Assembly: GCA_937895825.1 (NCBI GenBank)
Contig: CALBKP010000064.1
Span: forward strand, 1-14,256
Direction of reading: 5' to 3'
Source: an uncultured Alistipes sp.
GTDB lineage: Bacteria; Bacteroidota; Bacteroidia; Bacteroidales; Rikenellaceae
DNA length: 14,256 nucleotides
Positions 1 through 6,248 of the stretch are shown here, piece by piece. Numbering within the stretch: position 1 is the stretch's first letter; every line of letters starts with the position of its first letter. Both the position numbers and the translations under genes were made by a program. Under the pieces are notes generated by a model, which was not told the DNA's origin, made no database searches, and saw nothing but the letters and a program-made list of their open reading frames with translations.

Positions 1-100
1 CGTTCTCGGTGATTACGCCCTGGAATTTGTCAGCTACCTCCTGCACCTGTGCGTCTGAGAGGACGGGAGTGACAATGAAAACGGTTTCGTAATTGTTCAT
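1..100 (-). CDS. rpsF: 30S ribosomal protein bS6 (N-terminal part, runs off left edge)
   Basis: Read on the minus strand from the ATG at 98-100, the sequence begins MNNYETVFIVTPVLSDAQ and continues for 33 codons to the window edge. The N-terminal Y-E-T-x-F/V-I-x-x-P-x-L-S pattern is the first beta strand and helix of bS6, which binds 16S rRNA with bS18 in the platform of the small subunit. In Bacteroidetes rpsF is usually followed by rpsR and rplI; those would lie to the left of the window. A good Bacteroidetes promoter sits just upstream (141-170), so this is probably the first gene of its operon. Only the first third is visible, but the match is clear. Confidence 0.9.
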   Translation of the reverse strand, partial: MNNYETVFIVTPVLSDAQVQEVADKFQGVITEN

Positions 101-140
101 ACGTCTAATAATTAGTTAATTGTTTTTGCATAATGCGGTG

Positions 141-170
141 CAAAGGTAGCAATATTTTTTGAATTAGCAA
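141..170 (-). promoter_or_regulatory. Bacteroidetes-type promoter for rpsF
   Basis: On the minus strand, TACCTTTG (141-148) fits the Bacteroidetes -7 consensus TAnnTTTG exactly. A TTG (168-170) lies 19 bases upstream as the -33 element. The predicted transcript would start about 35 bases before the rpsF ATG. Confidence 0.75.
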
Positions 171-271
171 GTTGTATCCATCTTTTTTATGGTTCAGCCT
201 CAATATTATCCTAAATAAAATTGCATAAATCAGAAATTATTGTTATATTCGCGTATCATTGTTCAGATTTA

Positions 272-299
272 TTGATATTTTCGCCTGAGATTATCTTTA
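272..299 (+). promoter_or_regulatory. Possible promoter for the fimbrillin-like pair
   Basis: TATCTTTA (292-299) matches TAnnTTTG in all but the last base. A TTG (272-274) lies 17 bases upstream, slightly closer than the usual 19-20. It is divergent from the rpsF promoter and ends 23 bases before the ATG at 323. The leader between is A-rich, as is common for Bacteroidetes translation starts. This is weaker than the other promoters in the window. Confidence 0.4.
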
Positions 300-322
300 T
301 AAAATAAAACATAAATACGTGT

Positions 323-1126
323 ATGAATAATAGAGTCGTTGTAGGTATTCTTGCCTTACTTTTTGTCGTTGCCTGTACCCGAGTTGACACCGTATGTGTT
401 ACGGATGATATGCTTAATGGCGATTACGTTACGTTTAACACAACTATCGCTCCAACACGAGCCACGGAGCTTTTGTTCGAGAATGCTGACTTGATTAGCA
501 TCTTTGCTACCGATGCCGTGGATGGTATGTTGCAGTCGAATAATTTTGCTGATAATTGTAAATATCAGTTTGTGTCGCAACAATTTGTTCCTGCAACATC
601 AGGTGATGGTATCATCTATTCAGATGCCAGCTATCCGTTGACCTACTATGCCCTGTATCCATATTCGAGCGATTATGTATCATCAGTTATTAGCTTTACG
701 GTAGCTGAGGATCAGACTTCGCCGACCAGTTATTTCAATAGCAATTTGATGTATGCACGTAGCGAGCCATCTGATAGTGGTCAGGTGGAGTTAGCATTTG
801 ACCACATGATGAGTAAGCTGGTTATTAATATACATGGTGATAATCTCCCGATTGGTACTCATGAGGCCTTCCTTGATAATGTCTACCGCTCATGCAATGT
901 CGACCTAAATACCAAGCAGGTATCTATTGCTGGCAGCACATCTTATATTGAGGCATCGGCCAATGGTACTAATAGTTTTAGGGCGTTGTTCCCAGCGCAG
1001 GTAATTTTGGCTGGTACAGAGTTCTTCTACTTTTTTATCGGTGAGCAAGGATGGCTATGGACTCCGACCGAGACGATAATATTTATGCCTGGTGTGGAGT
1101 ATGTCTACGATTTATATTTGAACTAA
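323..1126 (+). CDS. Fimbrillin-family (Mfa-like) lipoprotein, short paralogue
   Basis: A 267-residue predicted outer-membrane lipoprotein. It has a short basic start, a hydrophobic stretch (residues 5-17) and a lipobox V15-V-A-C18, so Cys18 would be lipidated. The rest fits the Mfa-like/fimbrillin fold of Bacteroidetes: a T-R-A-T motif at 45-48, a G/A-D-x-I-S-I-F-A segment near 55-62, the core FDHMMSKLVINI (159-170), FPAQVILAG (223-231) and a C-terminal beta strand GVEYVYDLYL (257-266). The protein stops right after that strand, as single-domain fimbrillins do. The next gene, 28 bases downstream, is a clear paralogue along the whole length (for example NGTNSFRALFPAQ against NGTNSFKAILPPQ). 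No usher-like or other fimbrial assembly gene is visible nearby. It could be a minor pilus subunit, a tip component or a non-pilus surface lipoprotein; the family is clear, the role is not. Confidence 0.8.
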   Translation: MNNRVVVGILALLFVVACTRVDTVCVTDDMLNGDYVTFNTTIAPTRATELLFENADLISIFATDAVDGMLQSNNFADNCKYQFVSQQFVPATSGDGIIYSDASYPLTYYALYPYSSDYVSSVISFTVAEDQTSPTSYFNSNLMYARSEPSDSGQVELAFDHMMSKLVINIHGDNLPIGTHEAFLDNVYRSCNVDLNTKQVSIAGSTSYIEASANGTNSFRALFPAQVILAGTEFFYFFIGEQGWLWTPTETIIFMPGVEYVYDLYLN

Positions 1127-1154
1127 CATATTATTAACTTTAATCAATTACACT

Positions 1155-2564
1155 ATGAAAAGACATTTATCTTACCTGCTTGTAGCGATGATGTTCGTTA
1201 CATCATGTTCTAAGTTGCCCGATGGCGACCAGCCAGTGAATCCTACGCCCAACCCTACGCCTGAAGAGGTAAGCGTATCCTTCAGACCTACGATTAACCC
1301 ATCGACCCGTGCTACTGACATTGAGTTTGAGCGTGGAGATAAGATCAGCGTGTTTGCTTCTGAGTACAATGGTATCTATGAAGATAACTATGCTGAGAAC
1401 GTGGAGTATGTTTACGAGGATGGCCTCTTTACAACCAACGACAGACTTACTTATCCTGATGAGCAGTCGGGACTTGCTTTCTATGCCGTATATCCTTATG
1501 ATATTTACAGCGCGCCATCGTTTAACTTCTACGTTAATACTGATCAGAGTACTCATGAGAAATATACAGACAGCGATCTTATGACATCCTCAAACATCGG
1601 CTATAATGAGGAGATCGTCCATTTGGAGTTCAACCACAGGCTTTCGAAGATTGTCATCAACCTCAATCAGGAGAATCTCCCCGCTGGTAGTCAGTCGTTG
1701 AGATTCAAGAATGTTTACTGCGGTGCTCAGGCCAATTTGTCAAGCAATACGTACAATGCTTTGCCTAATTCAGACCGCACGGATATCGTTGCATCGTCTA
1801 ATGGTACAAATAGTTTCAAGGCAATTCTTCCTCCTCAGACTATCGAGGCAGGTGAGATATTTGCTGAGATTACCATTGGTAACAAGACATACTCTTGGCA
1901 GGTTGATAATAACCTTATCTTCAATTCTGGCGTGGAGTACACTTATACGCTCTACTTCAGCAAGGATAGTGTTAAGTTTACAAGCTATATAAACCCGTGG
2001 AATACACCATCGGATGTCGAGTCTGTTATCCCTGAGGAGTATATTACGCTTTTGGAGCCCTATATCACAATATATAAGGGTGTGACACCTCCTAACATCG
2101 AAGGTACATATTTGAGTGCGCCACATTCGTTGTACTATGATTCACGGGGTGGTAATTATACCTTTGCTGATGAGTATCTCATGTTCTACAACCAGTCTTC
2201 AAACAATACGCTTAATATGATGGCAACGCAGATGCTTGGCGATTTGTCAACTGCTGATGGTGTATTTATTTCTGGTAGTGACAACAACTTTACAATCTAC
2301 TTTAACGAGTACACATCTTATGATGATGATTCATGGCTAACAGTTGCTACAATTATCTCTGGTACTAAGAGAGGTAGCTATATTGATAACTTCCGTAGAG
2401 CTTTTGTTGTCCTTAGCGACTATGATCCTAATGATAGATTCATGGACGTTGGTGATTATCGAGTAATCTACGATGGTGACTACGTATCTGAGCAAGTGGA
2501 TTGGCCTCTTGATAACACTCGTGCTAATGCTGGAGTCGAGGGAGTATCGATTTATGCGAGGTAG
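1155..2564 (+). CDS. Fimbrillin-family lipoprotein with extra C-terminal module
   Basis: A 469-residue predicted lipoprotein with a lipobox V15-T-S-C18, then a Pro-rich linker (about 27-37: N-P-T-P repeats). The Mfa-like domain spans about 40-268: T-R-A-T (51-54), FERGDKISVFA (58-68), FNHRLSKIVINL (159-170), LPPQTIEAG (225-233) and the closing strand GVEYTYTLYF (259-268). Unlike its upstream paralogue it continues past an I-N-P-W motif (279-282) into about 170 further residues. That part carries I-Y-K-G-V-T-P-P-N-I-E-G-T-Y-L (306-320) and is rich in Asp, Tyr and Ser. A P-P-N-I-E-G-x-Y signature recurs, as I recall it, in uncharacterised Bacteroidetes lipoproteins, and I assign it no function. 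The 28-base gap without a promoter signature suggests co-transcription with the upstream gene. A surface adhesin or pilus-associated subunit is the likely role, by inference. Confidence 0.8.
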   Translation: MKRHLSYLLVAMMFVTSCSKLPDGDQPVNPTPNPTPEEVSVSFRPTINPSTRATDIEFERGDKISVFASEYNGIYEDNYAENVEYVYEDGLFTTNDRLTYPDEQSGLAFYAVYPYDIYSAPSFNFYVNTDQSTHEKYTDSDLMTSSNIGYNEEIVHLEFNHRLSKIVINLNQENLPAGSQSLRFKNVYCGAQANLSSNTYNALPNSDRTDIVASSNGTNSFKAILPPQTIEAGEIFAEITIGNKTYSWQVDNNLIFNSGVEYTYTLYFSKDSVKFTSYINPWNTPSDVESVIPEEYITLLEPYITIYKGVTPPNIEGTYLSAPHSLYYDSRGGNYTFADEYLMFYNQSSNNTLNMMATQMLGDLSTADGVFISGSDNNFTIYFNEYTSYDDDSWLTVATIISGTKRGSYIDNFRRAFVVLSDYDPNDRFMDVGDYRVIYDGDYVSEQVDWPLDNTRANAGVEGVSIYAR

Positions 2565-2734
2565 AGGAGCTCGGTAGGAGGTGACTCTTACGCAACTTAT
2601 GTCATATGAGGCTGAATAAAAGGTCTATCTATAAAGTTATGCTTGCACCCATAATCCTCATTTACGCCTAAGTAAATTGCGGCCTGTGTGGTTAGCAGAC
2701 AGAAATACCATATTTTTGTTCAACCTCCCAACAA

Positions 2735-2771
2735 GGTGGGGATGGCTAATATATCGTTTAGCCTCCCCATC
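2735..2771. terminator. Hairpin between convergent genes, possible bidirectional terminator
   Basis: GGTGGGGATGGCTAA (2735-2749) pairs with TTAGCCTCCCCATC (2758-2771), with a small internal bulge and an 8-base loop. It lies between the plus-strand fimbrillin-like gene (ends 2564) and the minus-strand rubredoxin gene (ends 2816). On the plus strand it is followed by a T-rich stretch (CTTATCGTTTT); on the minus strand the T-run is poor. The rest of 2565-2815 shows no gene. Confidence 0.5.
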
Positions 2772-2815
2772 TTATCGTTTTAAGGCGAGGATGCGGAAAT
2801 AGGCAGCCACCGCCA

Positions 2816-2974
2816 CTACTCCGCCTCGAAAACCTCTTTGCCGAGGCCACAGATGGGGCATACCCAATCGTCGGGGAGTGCTTCAAAAGGTGTGCCTGCG
2901 GCGATGCCATTCTCTGGGTCGCCAACCTCGGGGTCATAGACATAGTCACAAGCAGTACATACATATTTTTTCAT
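2816..2974 (-). CDS. Rubredoxin
   Basis: A 52-residue protein starting MKKYVCTACDYVYDPEVGDP. It has the complete rubredoxin signature: C6-x-x-C9 and C39-P-I-C42-G, which hold a single iron in a Cys4 site, plus the Y-D-P-x-x-G-D-P and L-P-D-D-W-V-C-P segments typical of the family. Length is normal (50-55). Rubredoxins are small cytosolic one-electron carriers; in anaerobes they commonly feed superoxide reductase, rubrerythrin or flavodiiron proteins, none of which is visible here. The start is 20 bases downstream of the tspO stop, so the two are probably co-transcribed. Translated from the ATG at 2972-2974. Confidence 0.93.
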   Translation of the reverse strand: MKKYVCTACDYVYDPEVGDPENGIAAGTPFEALPDDWVCPICGLGKEVFEAE

Positions 2975-2994
2975 AGCTGTAGAGGTATTAGGTG

Positions 2995-3450
2995 TTAGTT
3001 AAATAGCCAGATGTAGAAGTTAAGGTATGTGGCCAGGCACAACCACACGAGGTAGGGTATCATCAGGAGTGATGCTAAGCGGCTGATGTGCCACGTGAAG
3101 ATAGTGTAGCTAAGCACTGCGATATCAAGCATCAGTATTATTGCAAGACCCGACACGGGTGATTGCATAAAGAAGAACATAGGGCTCCAGAGAAAGTTCA
3201 GTGCCAACTGTAAGAACCATAGCCCGCGAAACCTACGGTTGCCCAGATCCCATAGTCTGCCGTAGGATAGTCCCATACATATATATATTATACTCCACGC
3301 GATAGGGAACACAGCATTTGGAGGTGTTATGCTCGGCTTATCGAGCAGTGGGTACCACTCAACGAGTGCATCACGTTGGAAAAGCATAGCTGCCCAGCCT
3401 ACGGCAAAGCATAGGATAATGGGGAGAACGTATTTCATTAAGCGTTTCAT
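2995..3450 (-). CDS. tspO: TspO/MBR family membrane protein
   Basis: A 151-residue polytopic membrane protein with about five hydrophobic helices. It shows TspO landmarks: W-Y-P-x-L-x-K-P-S-I-T-P-P-N-x-V-F-P-I-A-W in the first loop and second helix, N-F-L-W-S-P-M-F-F in the third, and P-Y-L-V-W-L-C-L-A-T-Y-L-N at the C-terminus. TspO (the bacterial homologue of the mitochondrial translocator protein, formerly tryptophan-rich sensory protein) binds porphyrins and is linked to stress and tetrapyrrole handling. I chose the ATG at 3448-3450 (MKRLMKYVLP), which puts the first helix at the N-terminus. An in-frame ATG at 3492 would add 14 polar residues and lies close to the upstream secG terminator. 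Rubredoxin follows 20 bases downstream. Confidence 0.9.
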   Translation of the reverse strand: MKRLMKYVLPIILCFAVGWAAMLFQRDALVEWYPLLDKPSITPPNAVFPIAWSIIYICMGLSYGRLWDLGNRRFRGLWFLQLALNFLWSPMFFFMQSPVSGLAIILMLDIAVLSYTIFTWHISRLASLLMIPYLVWLCLATYLNFYIWLFN

Positions 3451-3513
3451 AGACGTAGAGTTTACCTCGTAGACATGCAAATAGCGTTCCAATGTTGTGT
3501 GTATATATACAAC

Positions 3514-3543
3514 AACTGCCCCACCTCGAAAGGTAGGGCAGTT
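3514..3543 (-). terminator. Terminator hairpin after secG
   Basis: AACTGCCC (3514-3521) and ACCT (3523-3526) pair with AGGT (3531-3534) and GGGCAGTT (3536-3543). In the minus-strand RNA the position between them is a U-G wobble, giving a continuous 13-pair stem with a UUCG loop; on the plus strand the same position is a C-A mismatch. The downstream U-run is weak. It separates the secG operon from tspO. Confidence 0.65.
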
Positions 3544-3564
3544 ATGTTGATAGTTGGTCTAATG

Positions 3565-3987
3565 TTACTCAGCAACCTCCTCGGTAGCCTCCTCCGCAGC
3601 AACCTCAGTCTCAGCAGTCTCAGCAGCCTCAGCGGTCTCAGCAGTAGCATCAGCCTCGATGGTGATATCCTCGTCACCTACGGTGATCTCCTCCTCCAAA
3701 ACTACTGTTGCGCTGTCAACACCGGCAGCAACCTCAGATGCACCAATAGCACCCTGGTTGTCATCAGCCTTGGGAAGTGCGATAACAGAGAGAAGCGTGA
3801 AGAATACGATGGCAGCAACCATTGCCCAAGTAAACTTCTCAAGGAAATCGGTGGTCTGACGAACACCCATAGTCTGGTTTGCAGCACCGAAGTTAGCAGC
3901 CATGCCGCTCTTGGGGCTCTGAACCAACACTGCAAGTATCAACAAGATACTTGCGATAACAATCATAATAATACTAAATGTATACAT
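3565..3987 (-). CDS. secG: Preprotein translocase subunit SecG with acidic Ala/Glu tail
   Basis: A 140-residue inner-membrane protein, the SecG subunit that assists SecYE/SecA-driven export. Helix 1 spans about 3-22 and helix 2 about 54-72. Between them is the conserved L-V-Q-S-P-K-S-G-M-A-A-N-F-G loop (21-34), followed by a Thr/Asp/Phe-rich segment (T-T-D-F-L-E-K). E. coli SecG has 110 residues; here residues 73-140 form a long low-complexity acidic tail ending E-V-A-A-E-E-A-T-E-E-V-A-E. The gene is the last of the five-gene operon, 25 bases after the TPR-like gene, and is followed by a hairpin at 3514-3543. The start at 3985-3987 leaves almost no residues before helix 1, as expected. Confidence 0.93.
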   Translation of the reverse strand: MYTFSIIMIVIASILLILAVLVQSPKSGMAANFGAANQTMGVRQTTDFLEKFTWAMVAAIVFFTLLSVIALPKADDNQGAIGASEVAAGVDSATVVLEEEITVGDEDITIEADATAETAEAAETAETEVAAEEATEEVAE

Positions 3988-4012
3988 AGCTTATAAATTT
4001 AATTTTTCTATA

Positions 4013-4477
4013 TCAGTTTCTGTCCTTTTTCTCTTTGAGTTTCGCAATAAGTCCTGCAAAGTAAATACTTTTTTCTGAATTTAGCAAACTTAATTTGCGA
4101 TAAGTGTCAATTGCTTCGTCATATAACCCCTGATTTGCGTAAATTTCTGCTAAATCTTCGCTTACCATATCCTCATCGAGGTCAAAATCAACCGTTGCGA
4201 GGTCATCAGCGGCTCCATCCTCGGCCACAATGCGATACTCTTCGCGCTTGAGGAAGCGGTCGATGAGATCGTCGGTGCTAAGGTGCGTGAGACGTGCAAT
4301 GTCTATGGCCTTTGTGGGTAATAATGCCAGCGGATGCAGCTTGGCAACAAGCATCGTGGCAGGGGCGCCCACAGCGTCACTACCTCCGTTACGAGCAAGA
4401 GCAACGCGGCCACCGCTCCACCATGGATAGCGCTCCACCATGTCGTTAAGTGCATTATGTTGCTTCGTGTTTGTCAT
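4013..4477 (-). CDS. Small TPR-like protein of the LptE-SecG operon
   Basis: A 154-residue soluble protein without signal peptide or membrane segment. The C-terminal part (about 105-150) reads as a tetratricopeptide-type helix pair: S-E-D-L-A-E-I-Y-A-N-Q-G-L-Y-D-E-A-I-D-T-Y-R-K-L, followed by a third helix S-E-K-S-I-Y-F-A-G-L-I-A-K-L. The N-terminal half contains E-R-Y-P-W-W (15-20) and a variable, Ala/Leu-rich middle, then an acidic linker (91-104). Bacteroidetes genomes, as I recall, often carry a small protein like this between lptE and secG, but I know of no assigned function. It starts 6 bases after the lptE stop, so translation is probably coupled. A scaffolding role in envelope assembly is only a guess from position. 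Confidence 0.7.
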   Translation of the reverse strand: MTNTKQHNALNDMVERYPWWSGGRVALARNGGSDAVGAPATMLVAKLHPLALLPTKAIDIARLTHLSTDDLIDRFLKREEYRIVAEDGAADDLATVDFDLDEDMVSEDLAEIYANQGLYDEAIDTYRKLSLLNSEKSIYFAGLIAKLKEKKDRN

Positions 4478-4483
4478 CCTCTA

Positions 4484-5014
4484 TTACCAGTTACCGGCCG
4501 CAGCCATGTATATATCGTTAACTAACGCATCCACAATCTCTTCAATAAGCTGATCCTGCACATCTACGAGCAACTGAGCAGAGTCGTAATCGGCATACTG
4601 TGAGAAGGTCTTATTATTGAACGATAGCGTCTGGTCAACGGCATTCTGGAAGTTAACCTTTACGGTGATAGTAAGACGGTTCATAAGGGCGTAATCGCCA
4701 CTCGATACCGAGGCTGTTGTCGAGGTATAGTTAGTAATCTCACCCTCAAAGGCGAAGTCTCCACCCTCCTCTACTTGCTGCAGACGAGTCTGGCGCGAGA
4801 ACTTATCGCGCAGTGCCTCCGTGAGAACGTTACTGAGTGTGGGTGCAACCATAGGTGCATTGTTCGGGAAGTATGCCACCGAGAATGTCTGTGCCTCGGG
4901 AGGAATTGAACCACCCGAAAGATTGTAGGTTACCTTATAGCCGCAACCAGCAGCAAAGACCGCAACCATCATCATTGCAGCCACCTTGGTAAATATGTTA
5001 CGTATCGTTCTCAT
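4484..5014 (-). CDS. lptE: LptE-family LPS-assembly lipoprotein
   Basis: A 176-residue lipoprotein with a positively charged start, a hydrophobic stretch (11-22) and a lipobox F20-A-A-G-C24 followed by G-Y-K. After that come G-G-S-I-P-P-E-A and F-P-N-N-A-P-x-V-A-P-T-L-S, then L-T-E-A-L-R-D-K-F and the F-E-G-E-I-T-N-Y strand, the usual pattern of Bacteroidetes LptE. LptE sits inside the LptD barrel in the outer membrane and helps place lipopolysaccharide on the cell surface. The gene starts 5 bases after the sigma-54 regulator's stop and ends 6 bases before the TPR-like gene, so it is well inside the operon. Divergence from proteobacterial LptE is large, but the family fit is good. Confidence 0.87.
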   Translation of the reverse strand: MRTIRNIFTKVAAMMMVAVFAAGCGYKVTYNLSGGSIPPEAQTFSVAYFPNNAPMVAPTLSNVLTEALRDKFSRQTRLQQVEEGGDFAFEGEITNYTSTTASVSSGDYALMNRLTITVKVNFQNAVDQTLSFNNKTFSQYADYDSAQLLVDVQDQLIEEIVDALVNDIYMAAAGNW

Positions 5015-5019
5015 ACTCG

Positions 5020-6243
5020 TTATTTCGAATTATCATCAATACCTAATGCCTTCATTCGTCGATATAGTGTGCGCTCCGAGATGAATAACTCGCGTGCCGC
5101 CTCCTTACGGCTGTAGTTGTTGCGCTGCAGTGCCTGAACTATCTGTTCGCGCTGCATATCCTCCTTGGTCATCTCGCGTGCAGGAACATCGTCGACAACC
5201 TCTATATCTGCATAGTCGTAGTGGCGTTGCTCGGTGTGAGTTCTTTCGGGTAGTAGCCCGATAACGTCACTATGTGTCGTTGTGGGTGGGGTAGTGTGCT
5301 CACGGCCACTCATTGCCTCGGTCATCATGCGCTTAAGGTCGTTGATATCGTTACGCATGTCAAAGAGGATCTTGTATAGCAGCTCACGCTCTGTGGCCAT
5401 ATCGTCGAAGTTGCCTTGTCTGTCATTACTACCCATTGTGCGTACTGAGTACTCCTCCTCGGGGAGGTAACGGCGAAGTATCTCGGCCGTAATGTCGCGG
5501 CTCTGCTCGATGGCCGATATCTGCTCGGCAACGTTCTTGAGCTGGCGTATGTTGCCGCGCCAATGATAGCTCTCTAAGAGCATGCGTGCCGACTCGTTGA
5601 GTGTTACTGCTGGCATCTTATACTGCACAGCTACGTCGCTGGCAAACTTGCGGAACAGAAGATATATGTCACCCTTACGCTCACGTAGTGGTGGTACGCT
5701 GATAGGTACGGTATTTAGACGGTAGTATAGATCCTCGCGGAAGCGACCCTCGGCAATAGCCTTCGTCAGGTTGCTATTCGTTGCGGCAACCACACGTACG
5801 TTTGTCTTCTGCACCTTTGCCGAGCCCACACGTAGAAACTCGCCCGTCTGCAGTACACGTAGTAGGCGCACCTGCGTAGATGTGGGTAACTCGCCAACCT
5901 CGTCGAGGAAGATGGTGCCACCATCTGCCTCCTCAAAATAACCCTTGCGGCTATCTATTGCTCCGGTGAACGAACCCTTCTCATGGCCGAAGAGCTCCGA
6001 GTCGATAGTACCCTCGGGTATTGCACCGCAGTTTACGGCGATATATTTGTTGTGCTTACGATGCGAATAGGCGTGAATTATCTGGGGAAAAAACTCCTTA
6101 CCCACGCCGCTCTCTCCTGTGACCAACACCGATAGGTCGGTGGGTGCTACACGCATAGCTACCTCTATGGCGTTGTTGAGAGCCTCGGTATTGCCAATAA
6201 TACCGAAACGCTGCTTTACCGTTAGAAGTTCATTCGCTGTCAT
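5020..6243 (-). CDS. Sigma-54 dependent transcriptional activator, no receiver domain
   Basis: A 407-residue NtrC-type enhancer-binding protein. The AAA+ domain starts within the first 20 residues: Walker A GESGVGKE (43-50), sigma-54 contact loop GSFTGA (90-95), Walker B GGTIFLDE (108-115), and the arginine-finger region FREDLYYRL (168-176). A linker of about 100 residues follows, then a Fis-type helix-turn-helix (about 367-400, R-K-E-A-A-R-E-L-F-I-S-E-R-T-L-Y-R-R-M). It uses ATP hydrolysis to open complexes of RNA polymerase with RpoN. There is no receiver, GAF or PAS domain, so activity must be set by abundance, a partner or the linker. The loop reads GSFTGA rather than the commoner GAFTGA. 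It lies 5 bases after the HU-like gene and 5 bases before lptE. Its targets cannot be read from the sequence. Confidence 0.93.
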   Translation of the reverse strand: MTANELLTVKQRFGIIGNTEALNNAIEVAMRVAPTDLSVLVTGESGVGKEFFPQIIHAYSHRKHNKYIAVNCGAIPEGTIDSELFGHEKGSFTGAIDSRKGYFEEADGGTIFLDEVGELPTSTQVRLLRVLQTGEFLRVGSAKVQKTNVRVVAATNSNLTKAIAEGRFREDLYYRLNTVPISVPPLRERKGDIYLLFRKFASDVAVQYKMPAVTLNESARMLLESYHWRGNIRQLKNVAEQISAIEQSRDITAEILRRYLPEEEYSVRTMGSNDRQGNFDDMATERELLYKILFDMRNDINDLKRMMTEAMSGREHTTPPTTTHSDVIGLLPERTHTEQRHYDYADIEVVDDVPAREMTKEDMQREQIVQALQRNNYSRKEAARELFISERTLYRRMKALGIDDNSK

Positions 6244-6248
6244 ATCCT

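Noticed and set aside
2758..2964. A 68-codon minus-strand open frame overlapping the rubredoxin
   Set aside because: It is a different frame from the rubredoxin, which has all four cysteines, and it has no recognisable motif.
3025..3492. The longer tspO start at 3490-3492
   Set aside because: It adds 14 polar residues before the first membrane helix and starts close to the secG terminator. The ATG at 3448-3450 fits the family better.
3478..3515. A promoter for tspO from GCTATTTG and an upstream TTG
   Set aside because: The TA of the -7 element is missing and the spacing is too long, so I could not support it.
3580..3660. Short repeated GCAGCCTCAGC-like units that could suggest a repeat array or CRISPR
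   Set aside because: There are no regular spacers, and the repeats are in frame with the Ala/Glu codons of SecG. The same holds for 13100-13190 in rpsP.
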